Shown piece by piece: positions 9,097 through 19,259 of a stretch of DNA of 64,000 nt; positions within the stretch are counted from its first letter, which is position 1, and the number at the start of each line of letters is the position of its first letter. The notes under the pieces were generated by a model that was not told where the DNA came from, searched no databases, and worked only from the letters and a program-made list of their open reading frames with translations. Both the position numbers and the translations under genes were made by a program. Location of the stretch: positions 248,001 to 312,000 of the forward strand of contig NZ_VTYQ01000003.1 in NCBI RefSeq assembly GCF_013113835.1, in the 5' to 3' direction. The stretch comes from Vibrio sp. RE88. Lineage in GTDB: Bacteria > Pseudomonadota > Gammaproteobacteria > Enterobacterales > Vibrionaceae.

Positions 9097-10884
9097 ATGG
9101 ACAAAAAGAAACAGCGCAGCTTGAATAAATGGCTCAAGCAGCAAAGTAAGTTAGCGAAACGCTGGCTGATGATTGCTGTTGGCCTCGGCGTACTTTCAAG
9201 CGTGTTCTTGTTAGCTCAAGCAGCCTTGCTCGCCACCATTCTTCATCAATTGATCATTGAACAGGTCGACAAATATGAACTTGTTCCTTATTTCCTAGGT
9301 TTAGCCGCCGTCATTGGCGTTCGAGCGCTGTGCTCGTGGGGCCGAGAGATTGCAGGCTATCGCTGCGGCGAGCAAATTCGTATCTATATACGTCAGCTAA
9401 TTCTCGACAAACTCCGAGAGTTAGGACCTGCTTACATCAAAGGTAAACCTGCTGGTTCGTGGGCAACATTGTTGCTTGAACAAGTAGAAGATATGCATGA
9501 CTTCTTCGCTCGCTATCTGCCACAGATGTCCTTGTCTGTGTTGGTTCCTTTTGTGATTCTTATTGTTGTCTTCCCGGTGAACTGGGCAGCTGGACTAATC
9601 TTCTTGCTGACCGCCCCATTGGTGCCGATGTTCATGGCTCTTGTCGGTATGAAAGCAGCCGACGCAAACCGCAAGAACTTCAAAGCATTGCAACGTTTAT
9701 CTGGTCACTTTTATGACCGTTTACAGTCGATGACTACCATTCGTCTGTTTGACCGAACCAAAGCAGAAACTGAAGTGATGCGTGGGGCTTCTGAAGTGTT
9801 CCGAACTCGCACAATGGATGTACTTAAGATTGCGTTTCTTTCATCTGCCGTTCTGGAATTCTTTACCTCTATTTCCATTGCACTGACAGCCGTTTATTTT
9901 GGTTTTGCCTTTATCGGCGAGCTTAACTTTGGCGACTATGGCGCGGGTGTAACCTTGTTGGCTGGTCTGTTCATTCTGGTGCTGGCTCCTGAGTTTTATC
10001 AGCCGCTGCGTGATTTAGGCACTTTCTATCACGCGAAGCAACAAGCGGTTGGGGCTGCTGAAAGCATTGTTGAGTTCCTTGATACTGATGTCAGTGCTGT
10101 TCGTTCAGGTGACAAAACGCTCAGCGCGAATGACGCTATTTCCATCCAAGCAAAAGATTTAGAGGTGTTCTCACCTGAAGGCACTAAATTGCTTGGTCCG
10201 GTGAGTTTTGAACTCTCGACAGCTCAGACAACAGCTTTAGTTGGCCCAAGTGGCGCCGGCAAAACCAGCTTAATCAATGCGATACTCGGATTCCTCCCAT
10301 ATCAGGGGTCACTCACCATCAATGGCATTGAGAGAACAGAGCTGAATCTCGAAAGCTGGCGGGAAAAAATCAGCTGGGTTGGCCAGAACCCGTTGCTGTT
10401 ACATGGTTCTATTCGTGACAACATCACGTTGGGCAAAGACAACGTTTCAGATCACGCAATCCAAACCGCATTGCAAGAGTCTTTCTCAGCAGAATTCGTT
10501 GAGCAACACGGGCTCGATTACGCGGTATCCGACCGCTCTGGTGGCCTTTCCGTCGGTCAGGCCCAACGACTTGCTTTGGCAAGGGCAATGGTTCAAAACG
10601 GTCAGTTCTGGTTGCTTGATGAACCAACTGCAAGTCTGGATGCACGCAGTGAGCGTCTGGTCATGCAGGGGTTAGCTGGTCAGGTCGAAGGTAAAACAAC
10701 GCTGATGGTCACCCACCAGCTCAGTCCTCTACAAAACGTTGAACAGATTCTGGTCATGGAAAACGGCGAAATTGTTCAAAGTGGTCACTACAACGAACTC
10801 TCTAATCAAGAGGGGGTATTCCAAAATATGCTTCAGGCGAATAACGCTCTGAACCAAGCCAACAAGGGGAATCTCGATGCGTGA
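9097..10884 (+). CDS. cydD: ABC transporter CydD, cysteine/glutathione exporter subunit
   Basis: A 595-residue half-transporter: six membrane segments in residues about 20-320, then an ATPase domain with Walker A GPSGAGKTS (near 381), signature LSVGQAQR (near 484) and Walker B FWLLDEPTAS (near 506). CydDC exports reduced thiols to the periplasm and is needed to mature cytochrome bd oxidase and periplasmic c-type cytochromes. The stop overlaps the cydC start by 8 bp, showing tight coupling. The signature has Val in place of the usual second Gly/Ser (LSVGQ), common in CydD. A Fur-like site lies just upstream. Confidence 0.95.
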   Translation: MDKKKQRSLNKWLKQQSKLAKRWLMIAVGLGVLSSVFLLAQAALLATILHQLIIEQVDKYELVPYFLGLAAVIGVRALCSWGREIAGYRCGEQIRIYIRQLILDKLRELGPAYIKGKPAGSWATLLLEQVEDMHDFFARYLPQMSLSVLVPFVILIVVFPVNWAAGLIFLLTAPLVPMFMALVGMKAADANRKNFKALQRLSGHFYDRLQSMTTIRLFDRTKAETEVMRGASEVFRTRTMDVLKIAFLSSAVLEFFTSISIALTAVYFGFAFIGELNFGDYGAGVTLLAGLFILVLAPEFYQPLRDLGTFYHAKQQAVGAAESIVEFLDTDVSAVRSGDKTLSANDAISIQAKDLEVFSPEGTKLLGPVSFELSTAQTTALVGPSGAGKTSLINAILGFLPYQGSLTINGIERTELNLESWREKISWVGQNPLLLHGSIRDNITLGKDNVSDHAIQTALQESFSAEFVEQHGLDYAVSDRSGGLSVGQAQRLALARAMVQNGQFWLLDEPTASLDARSERLVMQGLAGQVEGKTTLMVTHQLSPLQNVEQILVMENGEIVQSGHYNELSNQEGVFQNMLQANNALNQANKGNLDA

Positions 10885-12598
10885 TTTAGTTCCCTATCTA
10901 AAACTGTATAAAAAGCACTGGTTCGGCCTATCGCTGGGAATGCTGCTGGCCTTCCTGACTCTATTTGCTTCTATTGGCCTGCTTACTTTGTCAGGTTGGT
11001 TCCTATCTGCCGCTGCAGTGGCCGGGTTAACTATCGCCCGAGAAACCTTCAACTACATGCTGCCAGGGGCTTTTGTCCGTGGCTTTGCTATGGGACGTAC
11101 CGCTGGTCGATGGGGTGAGCGCGTAGTCAGCCACAACGCCACCTTCAAGCTACTGACCGATCTGCGTATTTTCTTCTTCTCCAAACTCGCACCATTAATT
11201 CCGGGTCGAGTATCAAACCTGCGTGATGCAGACTTACTCAATCGTCTAGTTGCCGACATCGACGCGATGGACCATGTCTATCTTCGCCTTGTCAGCCCTA
11301 TGGTCGTCGGTACTCTTGGCATCCTAGGTTTAACAGCGCTAATTTGCTGGTTTGACATGGAGCTCGGCTTAACGCTTGGCGCCATTCTTATGGCTTTACT
11401 GCTTATCTGGCCAGTGTTGTTCTACAAATTAGGTAAAACCAATGGTGCAGAGCTGACACAGAACAAAGCCGACCTGCGTATTGTGGCATTGGATTGGTTA
11501 CAAGGCTATAGCGAGCTCACCCTGTTTGGCGCCGAAGAACGTTACCGCAATGCGATTTTAAATGTGCAAGAACGCTTGCTGAAGAATCAGTATTTTAATG
11601 CTCACTTTGCAGGTTTAGCACAAGCATTGTTGATGCTTGCTAACGGTTGGACAATTGTTCTGATGCTATGGCTAGCGGCAGATGGTGTCGGCGGCAATAT
11701 GCCTGATCCTATGGTTGCCTTGGTGGTATTTGCCACAATGGCCAGTGTCGAGCTTCTAATGCCAATTGCTGGCGCCTTCCAGCATTTAGGTCAAACACTG
11801 ACTTCAGCACGTCGCTTAAACGACATCATCTTGTCCGAGCCTGATGTTCAATTCCCAGAAGAGAACACGCAGCACGACAACGCATATTCAATTGAGTATG
11901 AGAATGTCACTTTCCGCTATCCGGATGGCGACTCAAATACACTGCAAGACATTAGCCTGCAAATCCCTGCCAAGCACCGCATCGCAGTGGTAGGTCAGAC
12001 TGGTTCCGGTAAATCGACATTAATGCAGTTACTGAATCGCTATTGGGACACGCAGCAAGGCGACATTAAGATTGCAGGCCAATCCATTCGTCATTGGAGT
12101 GAAAGCCAGCTTCGTCAGGCAATCAGCGTGGTCAGCCAAAGGGTTGATATCTTGAATGGCACGTTGCGTGACAACGTGTTGATGGCCTCTCCTGATGCCA
12201 GTGATGAAGTGCTAAGCGAATCTCTGACTAAAGTAGGACTTGAAAAACTACTCGATGTTCAGGGTTTGGATACTTGGTTAGGTGACGGTGGTCGCCAATT
12301 GTCCGGAGGTGAGAAACGCCGTATCGGTATAGCCAGAGCGCTGCTTCATAATGGCCCTATTTTGTTGCTAGACGAGCCGACGGAAGGCTTGGATAAACAG
12401 ACTGAGCGACAAATCATGCAGCTGTTTGAACAGCATTTTGAAGACAAAACGGTCGTCTTCATCACTCACCGCTTAGTCGACCTTGATAAGATGGACTCGA
12501 TTTGTCTGATTGAACAAGGTCAGATAGTTGAGCATGGTAACCATCAGGCACTGCTTGAAAAACAAGGGCGATATTTCGCGCTCAACCAAACGCTATAA
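10877..12598 (+). CDS. cydC: ABC transporter CydC, cysteine/glutathione exporter subunit
   Basis: A 573-residue partner of CydD with an N-terminal membrane domain (GLSLGMLLAFLTLFASIGLL begins the first helix) and an ATPase domain: Walker A VGQTGSGKST (near 371), signature LSGGEKRR (near 474), Walker B ILLLDEPTEG (near 495) and the switch histidine in FITHR. It forms the heterodimeric exporter with CydD in the inner membrane. The gene begins within the last codons of cydD and is closed by a strong terminator. Confidence 0.95.
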   Translation: MRDLVPYLKLYKKHWFGLSLGMLLAFLTLFASIGLLTLSGWFLSAAAVAGLTIARETFNYMLPGAFVRGFAMGRTAGRWGERVVSHNATFKLLTDLRIFFFSKLAPLIPGRVSNLRDADLLNRLVADIDAMDHVYLRLVSPMVVGTLGILGLTALICWFDMELGLTLGAILMALLLIWPVLFYKLGKTNGAELTQNKADLRIVALDWLQGYSELTLFGAEERYRNAILNVQERLLKNQYFNAHFAGLAQALLMLANGWTIVLMLWLAADGVGGNMPDPMVALVVFATMASVELLMPIAGAFQHLGQTLTSARRLNDIILSEPDVQFPEENTQHDNAYSIEYENVTFRYPDGDSNTLQDISLQIPAKHRIAVVGQTGSGKSTLMQLLNRYWDTQQGDIKIAGQSIRHWSESQLRQAISVVSQRVDILNGTLRDNVLMASPDASDEVLSESLTKVGLEKLLDVQGLDTWLGDGGRQLSGGEKRRIGIARALLHNGPILLLDEPTEGLDKQTERQIMQLFEQHFEDKTVVFITHRLVDLDKMDSICLIEQGQIVEHGNHQALLEKQGRYFALNQTL

Positions 12599-12602
12599 AC
12601 AC

Positions 12603-12630
12603 AAGGGGCAATATTGATTGCCCCTTTTTT
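12603..12630 (+). terminator. Rho-independent terminator after cydC
   Basis: A perfect 10-bp stem, arms 12603-12612 and 12617-12626, with an ATTG tetraloop, runs into six T. It ends the cydDC unit. Confidence 0.93.
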
Positions 12631-12760
12631 ATCCCAGCCTCCCAATCACTCTCATTCATACAGGGTTTGTCTTAATTGGAAATACCCGTTGTCGTGTTTC
12701 CCACTCGCGGTTCCCTCAAACGCAATTTAGTATCAGGGCTTCTGAATTCGCGAGGTTTCC

Positions 12761-13954
12761 ATGATTCGATTTTTGCTTTGTAGCTTTGCTCTTGTTTTAC
12801 TCTATCCCACGGCTATAGACCTGTATCTGGTTGGTTTACCGCAAATCGCTCAGGATTTGAACGCAACAGAAGCCGAGCTGCACATTGCCTTTTCAATCTA
12901 TCTGGCAGGCATGGCGACCACTATGCTAGTCGCAGGTCGAATTGCGGATTCTTCAGGTAGGAAGCCAGTAGCAATTATCGGGGCCGCCATATTTGTCGCA
13001 GCGTCCATTCTGGGCGGTACATCGACCCAAAGTACTGAGTTTCTCATCGCGAGATTTGCACAGGGTATCGGCGCTGGCTCGTGTTACGTCGTTGCATTTG
13101 CGATTTTGCGCGATGTGTTAGACGACCAGCGAAGAGCCAAGGTTCTATCAATGATTAACGGCATCACTTGCATCGTGCCAGTCATTGCCCCCGTCATCGG
13201 CCATTTGATCATGCTCCAATTCCCTTGGCCTGCGCTTTTCACCACCATGTCCGGCATGGGTGTGGTCGTCTGTCTTCTATCGCTCTTTGCTCTAAAAGAG
13301 AGCCGACCTAAGACCGCCAAGCAACCATTGAATGAGTCCGCTAACTTAGAGAGTGAATCTTTTAAAGACCGTTACTTCTTAAGTCGTCTGATGGTAACTT
13401 CATTTAGTGTCACCATGATCCTGACATACGTTAATGTTTCACCAATGCTGATCATGAACGATATGGGGTTCGATCGCGGCGGCTATTCCACTGTTATGGC
13501 GCTCACTGCGTTAATCAGTATGCTCACGTCTTTTTCTGCGCCTCTCCTGCTGGCCCGATTTGAGCAGCGAAGTCTGAGCCTGTTATCCCAAACGTTTTTT
13601 GCGGCGTCCGCCGCTACGTTAGTCATCACTCACTTTATTCAACTGGGTCACATCGGCTACTTCATAGGCTTTGGGTTGTTGTGCGCTGGCTTTTCTCTCG
13701 GCTTTGGCGTGGCCATGAGTCAGGCACTCAGCCCTTTTTCTAAACGTGCCGGCGTTGCCAGCTCTCTATTGGGCATTTCACAAGTGTGCAGCTCAGCTTT
13801 GTATATATGGCTAGCGGGTGTCTTTGGCATCAGTGCTCTAAACATGCTGATAATAATACTAGCGGCAGGTAGCCTAATCAGCTTTGCTCTAATACTATGG
13901 ATACCAAAACCGACACCACTACAGCGTTATGAAGAAATCTCTGGCACGGCTTGA
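12761..13954 (+). CDS. mdtL: MFS multidrug efflux transporter, MdtL-like
   Basis: A 397-residue 12-helix major facilitator of the DHA1 (Bcr/CflA-like) drug-proton antiporter family. The N-terminus [20 protein letters not shown] and the loop [14 protein letters not shown] (motif A) closely resemble E. coli MdtL (about 391 residues). The neighbour is a YidZ-like LysR regulator, the same order as E. coli mdtL-yidZ, which supports the assignment. E. coli MdtL gives modest chloramphenicol resistance; the true substrate here is unknown. The last 26 bp overlap the yidZ start, so the two are co-transcribed. Confidence 0.88.
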   Translation: MIRFLLCSFALVLLYPTAIDLYLVGLPQIAQDLNATEAELHIAFSIYLAGMATTMLVAGRIADSSGRKPVAIIGAAIFVAASILGGTSTQSTEFLIARFAQGIGAGSCYVVAFAILRDVLDDQRRAKVLSMINGITCIVPVIAPVIGHLIMLQFPWPALFTTMSGMGVVVCLLSLFALKESRPKTAKQPLNESANLESESFKDRYFLSRLMVTSFSVTMILTYVNVSPMLIMNDMGFDRGGYSTVMALTALISMLTSFSAPLLLARFEQRSLSLLSQTFFAASAATLVITHFIQLGHIGYFIGFGLLCAGFSLGFGVAMSQALSPFSKRAGVASSLLGISQVCSSALYIWLAGVFGISALNMLIIILAAGSLISFALILWIPKPTPLQRYEEISGTA

Positions 13955-14891
13955 TCTCAATTTACTGTTTACATTGCAGCTTCTGCTTCAGGAGCTGAGT
14001 GTTTCCAGAGCAGCGAAAAAGCTCAATGTTACGCCTTCGACCGTCAGTAAATCACTAGGGAAACTGCGTGATTGGTTTGATGACCCTTTGTTTGTCAAAA
14101 CACCAACTGGGCTGGCACCTACACCGCTGACCCTCAGTATGGAGCAAGACCTCAATGATTGGCTGCAAATCGGTGCCCAGATTGCAGAAAAGCGGACTCA
14201 AGAGTCCACCAAAGGAATTCAGTTTCATCTCGCGATAGAGTCACCTTTGTTACTGACTTTACTAGGTGAGCTTCTTCAGCAGATACATGAACGCTACCCA
14301 CAGGCCAAAGTCAAAACCAGCAACTGGGATTACGACTCACTTGAGGCCATCATCCGCGGTGATGCGGACATCGGTTTTACTGGTCGGGAAAGTCACCCCC
14401 GCTCTAAAGAGTCACTGGATCTTCTCCCCTACTTTGTGGATTACGAAGTTTTGTTTACCGATCTACCCAAAGTCTATTTACGTGATGATCACCCAGCGCT
14501 TAAGCAAGAATGGAATCTGGATACCTTTCTTCGTTATACCCACATTAATATCCTGTGGGAGAAGAGTGAGACTTGGGCACTTGATGACGTCCTTGAGGAA
14601 CAAGGCCTGAGCCGAACCAGTACGTTAACCATGGCAAGCTTTGAGCAATCTCTGTTTATGACAGCGCAACCAGGCCATGAGTACATCACTACCGCCCCAA
14701 ATTACTGCGAGCATTACGTCAAACAGTTACACCCTAACCTCACCAGTTTACCTATCCCTGTTGAAGAAGAGTTTAAGCAAAAGTTGATGATTCCATTTAC
14801 GTTAATTTGGCATAAGCGTAACGCATACAACCCGAAAATCACTTGGTTGCGAGAAAACATTAAGCAACTTAGTATGCGTAACCACACTTAA
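13929..14891 (+). CDS. yidZ: LysR-family transcriptional regulator, YidZ-like
   Basis: A 320-residue LysR regulator. The winged helix-turn-helix is in residues 10-65 ([20 protein letters not shown]), followed by a periplasmic-binding-like effector domain. Segments such as [19 protein letters not shown] and [14 protein letters not shown] are nearly those of E. coli YidZ, implicated in anaerobic nitric-oxide resistance. It starts inside the end of mdtL (26-bp overlap), an unusual same-strand order for LysR genes, which are more often divergent from their target. It may control mdtL, but no operator is evident. Confidence 0.88.
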   Translation: MKKSLARLDLNLLFTLQLLLQELSVSRAAKKLNVTPSTVSKSLGKLRDWFDDPLFVKTPTGLAPTPLTLSMEQDLNDWLQIGAQIAEKRTQESTKGIQFHLAIESPLLLTLLGELLQQIHERYPQAKVKTSNWDYDSLEAIIRGDADIGFTGRESHPRSKESLDLLPYFVDYEVLFTDLPKVYLRDDHPALKQEWNLDTFLRYTHINILWEKSETWALDDVLEEQGLSRTSTLTMASFEQSLFMTAQPGHEYITTAPNYCEHYVKQLHPNLTSLPIPVEEEFKQKLMIPFTLIWHKRNAYNPKITWLRENIKQLSMRNHT

Positions 14892-14910
14892 TCGAAGCGG
14901 AATACAAGAC

Positions 14911-15711
14911 ATGGAACTGGACATCTATCAAGTCGACTCATTTACCACCGAAACTTTCAAAGGCAATCCAGCAGGTGTCTGCATTACGGACCAGCCACTT
15001 GAGGAGTCATTGATGTTTGCCATTGCCGCAGAAATGGCGGTGTCTGAAACGGCGTTTTTGTCCTTGAGCGATATGCGATTGCGCTGGTTCACACCTGAAG
15101 TAGAAGTCAAACTGTGCGGGCACGGCACGCTTGCTGTTGCCCATGTCCTAAAGCAGCAAGGAAAGATTGCAACTGGCGACAGCATTACCTTTAATACCCT
15201 TTCCGGCTTGCTGAGTGTGAAGGTGTTAAGCTCGACTTATGAGTTGGACTTCCCAGCGCCCGAATTGGAATACAACCAACATTGCTCTGAAGAGAGACTC
15301 AATGCGCTCGGGTTATCTGAACAACAAGTTGTCTCCTACTGTCAATTTGATTCTAAAGAGCTGTTCGAGCTTAGCAACGAACAAGCGGTGCATGATCTAA
15401 GCCCGGATTTTTCTTCATTAATTAGACAACTAGGGAGAGGGATCATCGTCACCGCTCGATCAACTCAATCCAATAGCGATATCATCTCTCGCTACTTTGC
15501 GCCTTGGGTCGGCGTCAATGAAGATCCGGTGACAGGTTCAGCGCACTGTGCACTGGCTGAGTTCTGGGCAGGAAAAATCAATAAGCCTGTACTCACCGCC
15601 TACCAAGCATCCTCAAGGGGCGGCTATCTGGATATCGAACGAGTGGAAAGTGGGCGAGTCAAGCTTTCTGGTAGCGCAGTGATTGCGCTTAAAGGCACGC
15701 TATTTATCTGA
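14911..15711 (+). CDS. PhzF-family isomerase
   Basis: A 266-residue PhzF-like protein with the diaminopimelate-epimerase fold repeated twice. The catalytic glutamate is Glu46 in AVSETAF; LCGHGTLAVAHVL and DPVTGSAHCALAEFW are family hallmarks of the two half-sites. There is no phenazine cluster nearby, so it is an orphan isomerase or epimerase of unknown substrate, like E. coli YddE. It lies 19 bp after yidZ and could be the third gene of that unit. It ends at a bidirectional terminator facing rluB. Confidence 0.9.
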   Translation: MELDIYQVDSFTTETFKGNPAGVCITDQPLEESLMFAIAAEMAVSETAFLSLSDMRLRWFTPEVEVKLCGHGTLAVAHVLKQQGKIATGDSITFNTLSGLLSVKVLSSTYELDFPAPELEYNQHCSEERLNALGLSEQQVVSYCQFDSKELFELSNEQAVHDLSPDFSSLIRQLGRGIIVTARSTQSNSDIISRYFAPWVGVNEDPVTGSAHCALAEFWAGKINKPVLTAYQASSRGGYLDIERVESGRVKLSGSAVIALKGTLFI

Positions 15712-15721
15712 TTTTAGATAC

Positions 15722-15750
15722 AAAAAAGCAGCCTATACGGCTGCTTTTTT
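15722..15750. terminator. Bidirectional terminator between phzF-like gene and rluB
   Basis: Arms 15722-15733 and 15739-15750 pair perfectly (12 bp including A/T flanks) around TATAC, with six T on either strand. It serves both converging genes. Confidence 0.93.
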
Positions 15751-15766
15751 ATTCATATTTTTAACG

Positions 15767-16705
15767 CTAGCGCTGTTTATTACGAGCACCTTGCTCGCCT
15801 GCACCTTTACGCGGTTTACGACGAGCTGGATTGTTGCTACGTCCACCACCGTTGTTCATTCGCTCTTCATGACGCTTAACTGCGCGACGAATTTTCTGGC
15901 TACGAGAACGCTCACGCTTACGTGACGTATTGGCTTTGTTTTCGTCAAGCATGGTCTCTTTTTCAGGACGCAGCTCTACCAATTCACGTAGGTAGTTCAC
16001 CTCTTTGAGGTCTAGCTCCATCCATCCGCCACGAGGCAGTTTCTTATCAAGGAAGATATCACCGTAACGAACACGCTTCAGGCGGCTAACCGTACAGTCT
16101 TGAGATTCCCACAAACGACGTACTTCGCGGTTACGACCTTCGTTGATCACAACGTAGAAAGTGTGGTTCATACCATCACCACCTGCGTAAACAACGTCTT
16201 CAAATCGCGCTAGGCCATCTTCAAGCTCTACACCACCAACTAGGTTACGTATTTTCTTCTCGTCAACGTCACCAAATACACGCACAAGGTATTCACGCTC
16301 AACCTGACGACTTGGGTGCATCAAACGGTTAGCAAGCTCACCATCAGTTGTGAATAGTAGTAGGCCAGATGTGTTCGCATCCAGACGACCAACAGAAATC
16401 CAACGAGAACCGCGGATTTTTGGCAGACGGTCAAATACAGTTCGACGACCTTCTGGGTCATGACGAGTACACAGCTCACCCTCAGGTTTGTAGTACGCAA
16501 GTACACGACAAACCACTTCTTCCTGCGCCTTCGCAGAAACAGTGTGGCCGTCAATACGAACTACCGCATTCTCGTCTTCTAGTCGTTCACCAAGCTTAGC
16601 AACAACGCCGTTCACACTCACGCGACCCGCTTTGATCAAAGCTTCAAGTTCGCGTCGTGAGCCATGGCCTGCTCGCGCTAATACTTTCTGTAATTTTTCG
16701 TTCAT
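15767..16705 (-). CDS. rluB: 23S rRNA pseudouridine(2605) synthase
   Basis: A 312-residue enzyme that isomerises U2605 of 23S rRNA. An N-terminal S4 RNA-binding domain (residues 3-50, [14 protein letters not shown]) precedes the RsuA/RluB/E/F catalytic domain, with catalytic Asp109 in [13 protein letters not shown]. The C-terminal 70 residues are a very basic, low-complexity tail ([20 protein letters not shown]), commonly seen in RluB. ATG 16705 is preferred to the in-frame TTG at 16708 because AAAGGTAG is better spaced. RluB lies near yciO, rnm and trp in E. coli too. Confidence 0.93.
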   Translation of the reverse strand: MNEKLQKVLARAGHGSRRELEALIKAGRVSVNGVVAKLGERLEDENAVVRIDGHTVSAKAQEEVVCRVLAYYKPEGELCTRHDPEGRRTVFDRLPKIRGSRWISVGRLDANTSGLLLFTTDGELANRLMHPSRQVEREYLVRVFGDVDEKKIRNLVGGVELEDGLARFEDVVYAGGDGMNHTFYVVINEGRNREVRRLWESQDCTVSRLKRVRYGDIFLDKKLPRGGWMELDLKEVNYLRELVELRPEKETMLDENKANTSRKRERSRSQKIRRAVKRHEERMNNGGGRSNNPARRKPRKGAGEQGARNKQR

Positions 16706-16892
16706 CAATCTACCTTTGTGTCGTCTTCTCAGACGTCGATTCTATTTTGCGACCCTAAATCGCGGTCGCGTATTATCGCAAATTCTCTAAAAAAACGCAT
16801 GCATTATTTTTACTTTTGACACCAATCTAAGGTGGCAAAAAATTGATTAATCGTAAGGTTTTATATCCATGAAATACATGTCAATGCCGCCA

Positions 16893-19259
16893 CTAGCGGC
16901 CTGAGTGCGGCGATCCTACTATTTTGGCTTCTGGTTCAGCTTGCCCCCATCGTTGACCTTCCAGCATTTGCAGCCAGCTAGTCAGTTTGTCCGCAGGTTG
17001 TGGTCTGCTGATAAAATACCCCTGCGCATGATCACAGCCATTGGCGACCAACCAATCCAGCGAAGCTTGGTCTTCGACGCCTTCCGCGACCGTTTTAAGC
17101 CCAAAGCGTTTGGCGAGTTTAATCGTCGATTGTGCAATCGTCTGATCTTGCTGATCACTGGCAACGTTAAGAATGAAGGATTTGTCTATTTTCAGTTCCG
17201 TTGCGGGTAAATGTTTCAGTTGTGACAAGGACGAATAACCCGTGCCGTAATCATCAATTGAAATAGACAGCCCTCTCTCAGACAATCGGCTGAGTATAGA
17301 CAAAGCGTACTCAGGGTCTTCAGCCAGCGCACTTTCTGTGACTTCAATTGTGACTTCGTTTTCACGGCAGTCAAACTGGGATAGGAAAGTCAGTATTTTG
17401 TCGTCAAAGTTCTTCTGCTTGAGGTTAACCGCAGAGATGTTGATCGCCACACCTAATTCGAATCCGAGCTCTCGCCAGACTTGTAGTTGCTTCAAAGCAC
17501 TGCGCATGACCCAGTCAGTCAACGCATCTATCTGCCCAGTGGTTTCTGCAATTTCAATGAATTCATCCGGTGGAATCATCCCCAGTTCCGGATGAATCCA
17601 TCTTACTAACGCTTCGACTTTATCGACCTGCGAAGTCTTAAGGTTCAACTTTGGTTGGAAGTGCAGTATCAGTTGGTCGCCTTGAATCGCTTCCGTCAGC
17701 TCATGGGTTAAGCGAACACGATTGATTGCGCTTTCTGCCATACTGGATGCAAATTCAAGACTTGGAACTCTCATCTTCATCGCTTGTTGTAAGGCAATAC
17801 CGGCGTTGTGTAGCAACTGACGAGCGGTTTCACCATGCTTAGGATAGCGGCAGTACCCTGATACGGTATGCACCGTCACCGAAATACGCTGTAAGCTGAA
17901 AGCTCCAGCCAAGCATTGTAGAACCACATTGGCGCTGTGCTCATCAGACTGTTTGGCATTACATTGGGAGAGCAAAGCAAATTCTGACGACTCGAGTTGA
18001 TAAAATTGTGCTTTCTCTTCCAACGCCATTAACCGGCTGGCCGCGGCAACCTGAAGCTCCTCACCAGTGTCTAACCCGAGGCTGTAATTTAATTCTTCAA
18101 ATTCCAAGACTCTGAAGCGAATGAGTAAAAATCCATCGCATGATTTGTTGATGAGATCGGCAATATCTTCAAACAACTTTTTCTTATTCGGCATTTTTGT
18201 CAGATCAGAGTGGTAAGCACGGTAATTTAACTCAGCCTGTCGATCGTTAACGGCTTGATTCATCAGATTAAATTCATGGGCTAATACGCCAAGTTCATCT
18301 CTACGATTCACCACCAAGGCGTCACTGTTTTCCCCTTGGGCGATTTGTTTCGCTTTACTAACAAGTCCTTGCAAAGGCTTAGCGATGCTTTTTGATAGTA
18401 AAAAAGCGGCGATGATGGAACAACCAAACGTCACCAAGACGATCAAAATGACCTGTAGCCATCGATTCTGTAGTGTCGCAAACAAGTCCGCTCTGGAGAG
18501 ATAAAGGGATGCGATGAGATCTTTTTGATCTTTAAAGCCAATCGCCACGTCGGTCGCAATAGTATGAGCATCAGATTGTTGAGGCTCTGAAGCGGAAGCA
18601 CCATTGCTCGCCTCTTCAACGCTACTGGCAAGCAGTGACCACTGTCCGTTCTCCTGATAACCGATATCCACATTCATGCCTGTCAGTAGCGCGAGCCGTT
18701 GCGCTAAGATCTGGTCGATAGCAAAGCCAAAACCAATCCAAGCGACCGTTTCAGCACCACTCTGAACTGGAACCAGCACTAACTGAAACACTGCGCCCTG
18801 ATAGTCATAGAGTATTGGGCGGTCTTCATCTGGCGCAGTGGTTTCCGCCATGGTCAGCATGTTGTTCTCTGTATCGGCGCGGGTTCGATTACTAGTTTTG
18901 TCGTAGACCAACTTGCCGATAAAGTTACCATTCTCATCAACGGCAATCGCCAAATCGGCAGATATCCGCTGGCGATGATTATTCAGCGCCACCAAGAAGC
19001 TGCGCGCGTCTTCTCTCAAAGCCTGTTTAAGGCCAAAATCTTTTGCGACGGTCTGAGCAAACCCGGTTAAATTACGCGTACGTTGTTCAAACTGGTTTTC
19101 AAACACCGCCTTTGCTGTACTGAGGTGTATTTGCGCTCGCTCTTCTCTTTCTTTTTCATTCGATTGGAAAATGGAGTAAAACAAAATGCATTGAACAGCG
19201 ATCAACACCGCTAGAAAAGAGAACAGGATTTGAGTCTGGATACTTTTAAATTGATTCAT
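16893..19259 (-). CDS. Membrane sensor with HAMP, degenerate GGDEF and EAL (c-di-GMP phosphodiesterase)
   Basis: A 788-residue inner-membrane protein: helix at residues about 10-30, periplasmic Cache-like sensor to about 270, second helix (VILIVLVTFGCSIIAAFLL), HAMP, GGDEF-like and EAL domains. The cyclase signature is degenerate (QLESSEF in place of RxGGDEF), so no cyclase activity is expected. The EAL domain keeps EALVRW (near 548), IDDYGTGYSSL (near 668) and VAEGVED, hence probable phosphodiesterase activity on c-di-GMP. Its start overlaps the stop of the cupredoxin-like gene by 4 bp, so the two should be made together; the periplasmic protein may feed a signal to the sensor. Confidence 0.88.
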   Translation of the reverse strand: MNQFKSIQTQILFSFLAVLIAVQCILFYSIFQSNEKEREERAQIHLSTAKAVFENQFEQRTRNLTGFAQTVAKDFGLKQALREDARSFLVALNNHRQRISADLAIAVDENGNFIGKLVYDKTSNRTRADTENNMLTMAETTAPDEDRPILYDYQGAVFQLVLVPVQSGAETVAWIGFGFAIDQILAQRLALLTGMNVDIGYQENGQWSLLASSVEEASNGASASEPQQSDAHTIATDVAIGFKDQKDLIASLYLSRADLFATLQNRWLQVILIVLVTFGCSIIAAFLLSKSIAKPLQGLVSKAKQIAQGENSDALVVNRRDELGVLAHEFNLMNQAVNDRQAELNYRAYHSDLTKMPNKKKLFEDIADLINKSCDGFLLIRFRVLEFEELNYSLGLDTGEELQVAAASRLMALEEKAQFYQLESSEFALLSQCNAKQSDEHSANVVLQCLAGAFSLQRISVTVHTVSGYCRYPKHGETARQLLHNAGIALQQAMKMRVPSLEFASSMAESAINRVRLTHELTEAIQGDQLILHFQPKLNLKTSQVDKVEALVRWIHPELGMIPPDEFIEIAETTGQIDALTDWVMRSALKQLQVWRELGFELGVAINISAVNLKQKNFDDKILTFLSQFDCRENEVTIEVTESALAEDPEYALSILSRLSERGLSISIDDYGTGYSSLSQLKHLPATELKIDKSFILNVASDQQDQTIAQSTIKLAKRFGLKTVAEGVEDQASLDWLVANGCDHAQGYFISRPQPADKLTSWLQMLEGQRWGQAEPEAKIVGSPHSGR

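Noticed and set aside
16886-16900. GCCGC/GCGGC hairpin at the end of the EAL gene
   Set aside because: It overlaps the stop codon, the stem is short and no T run follows on either strand, so it is not a convincing terminator.
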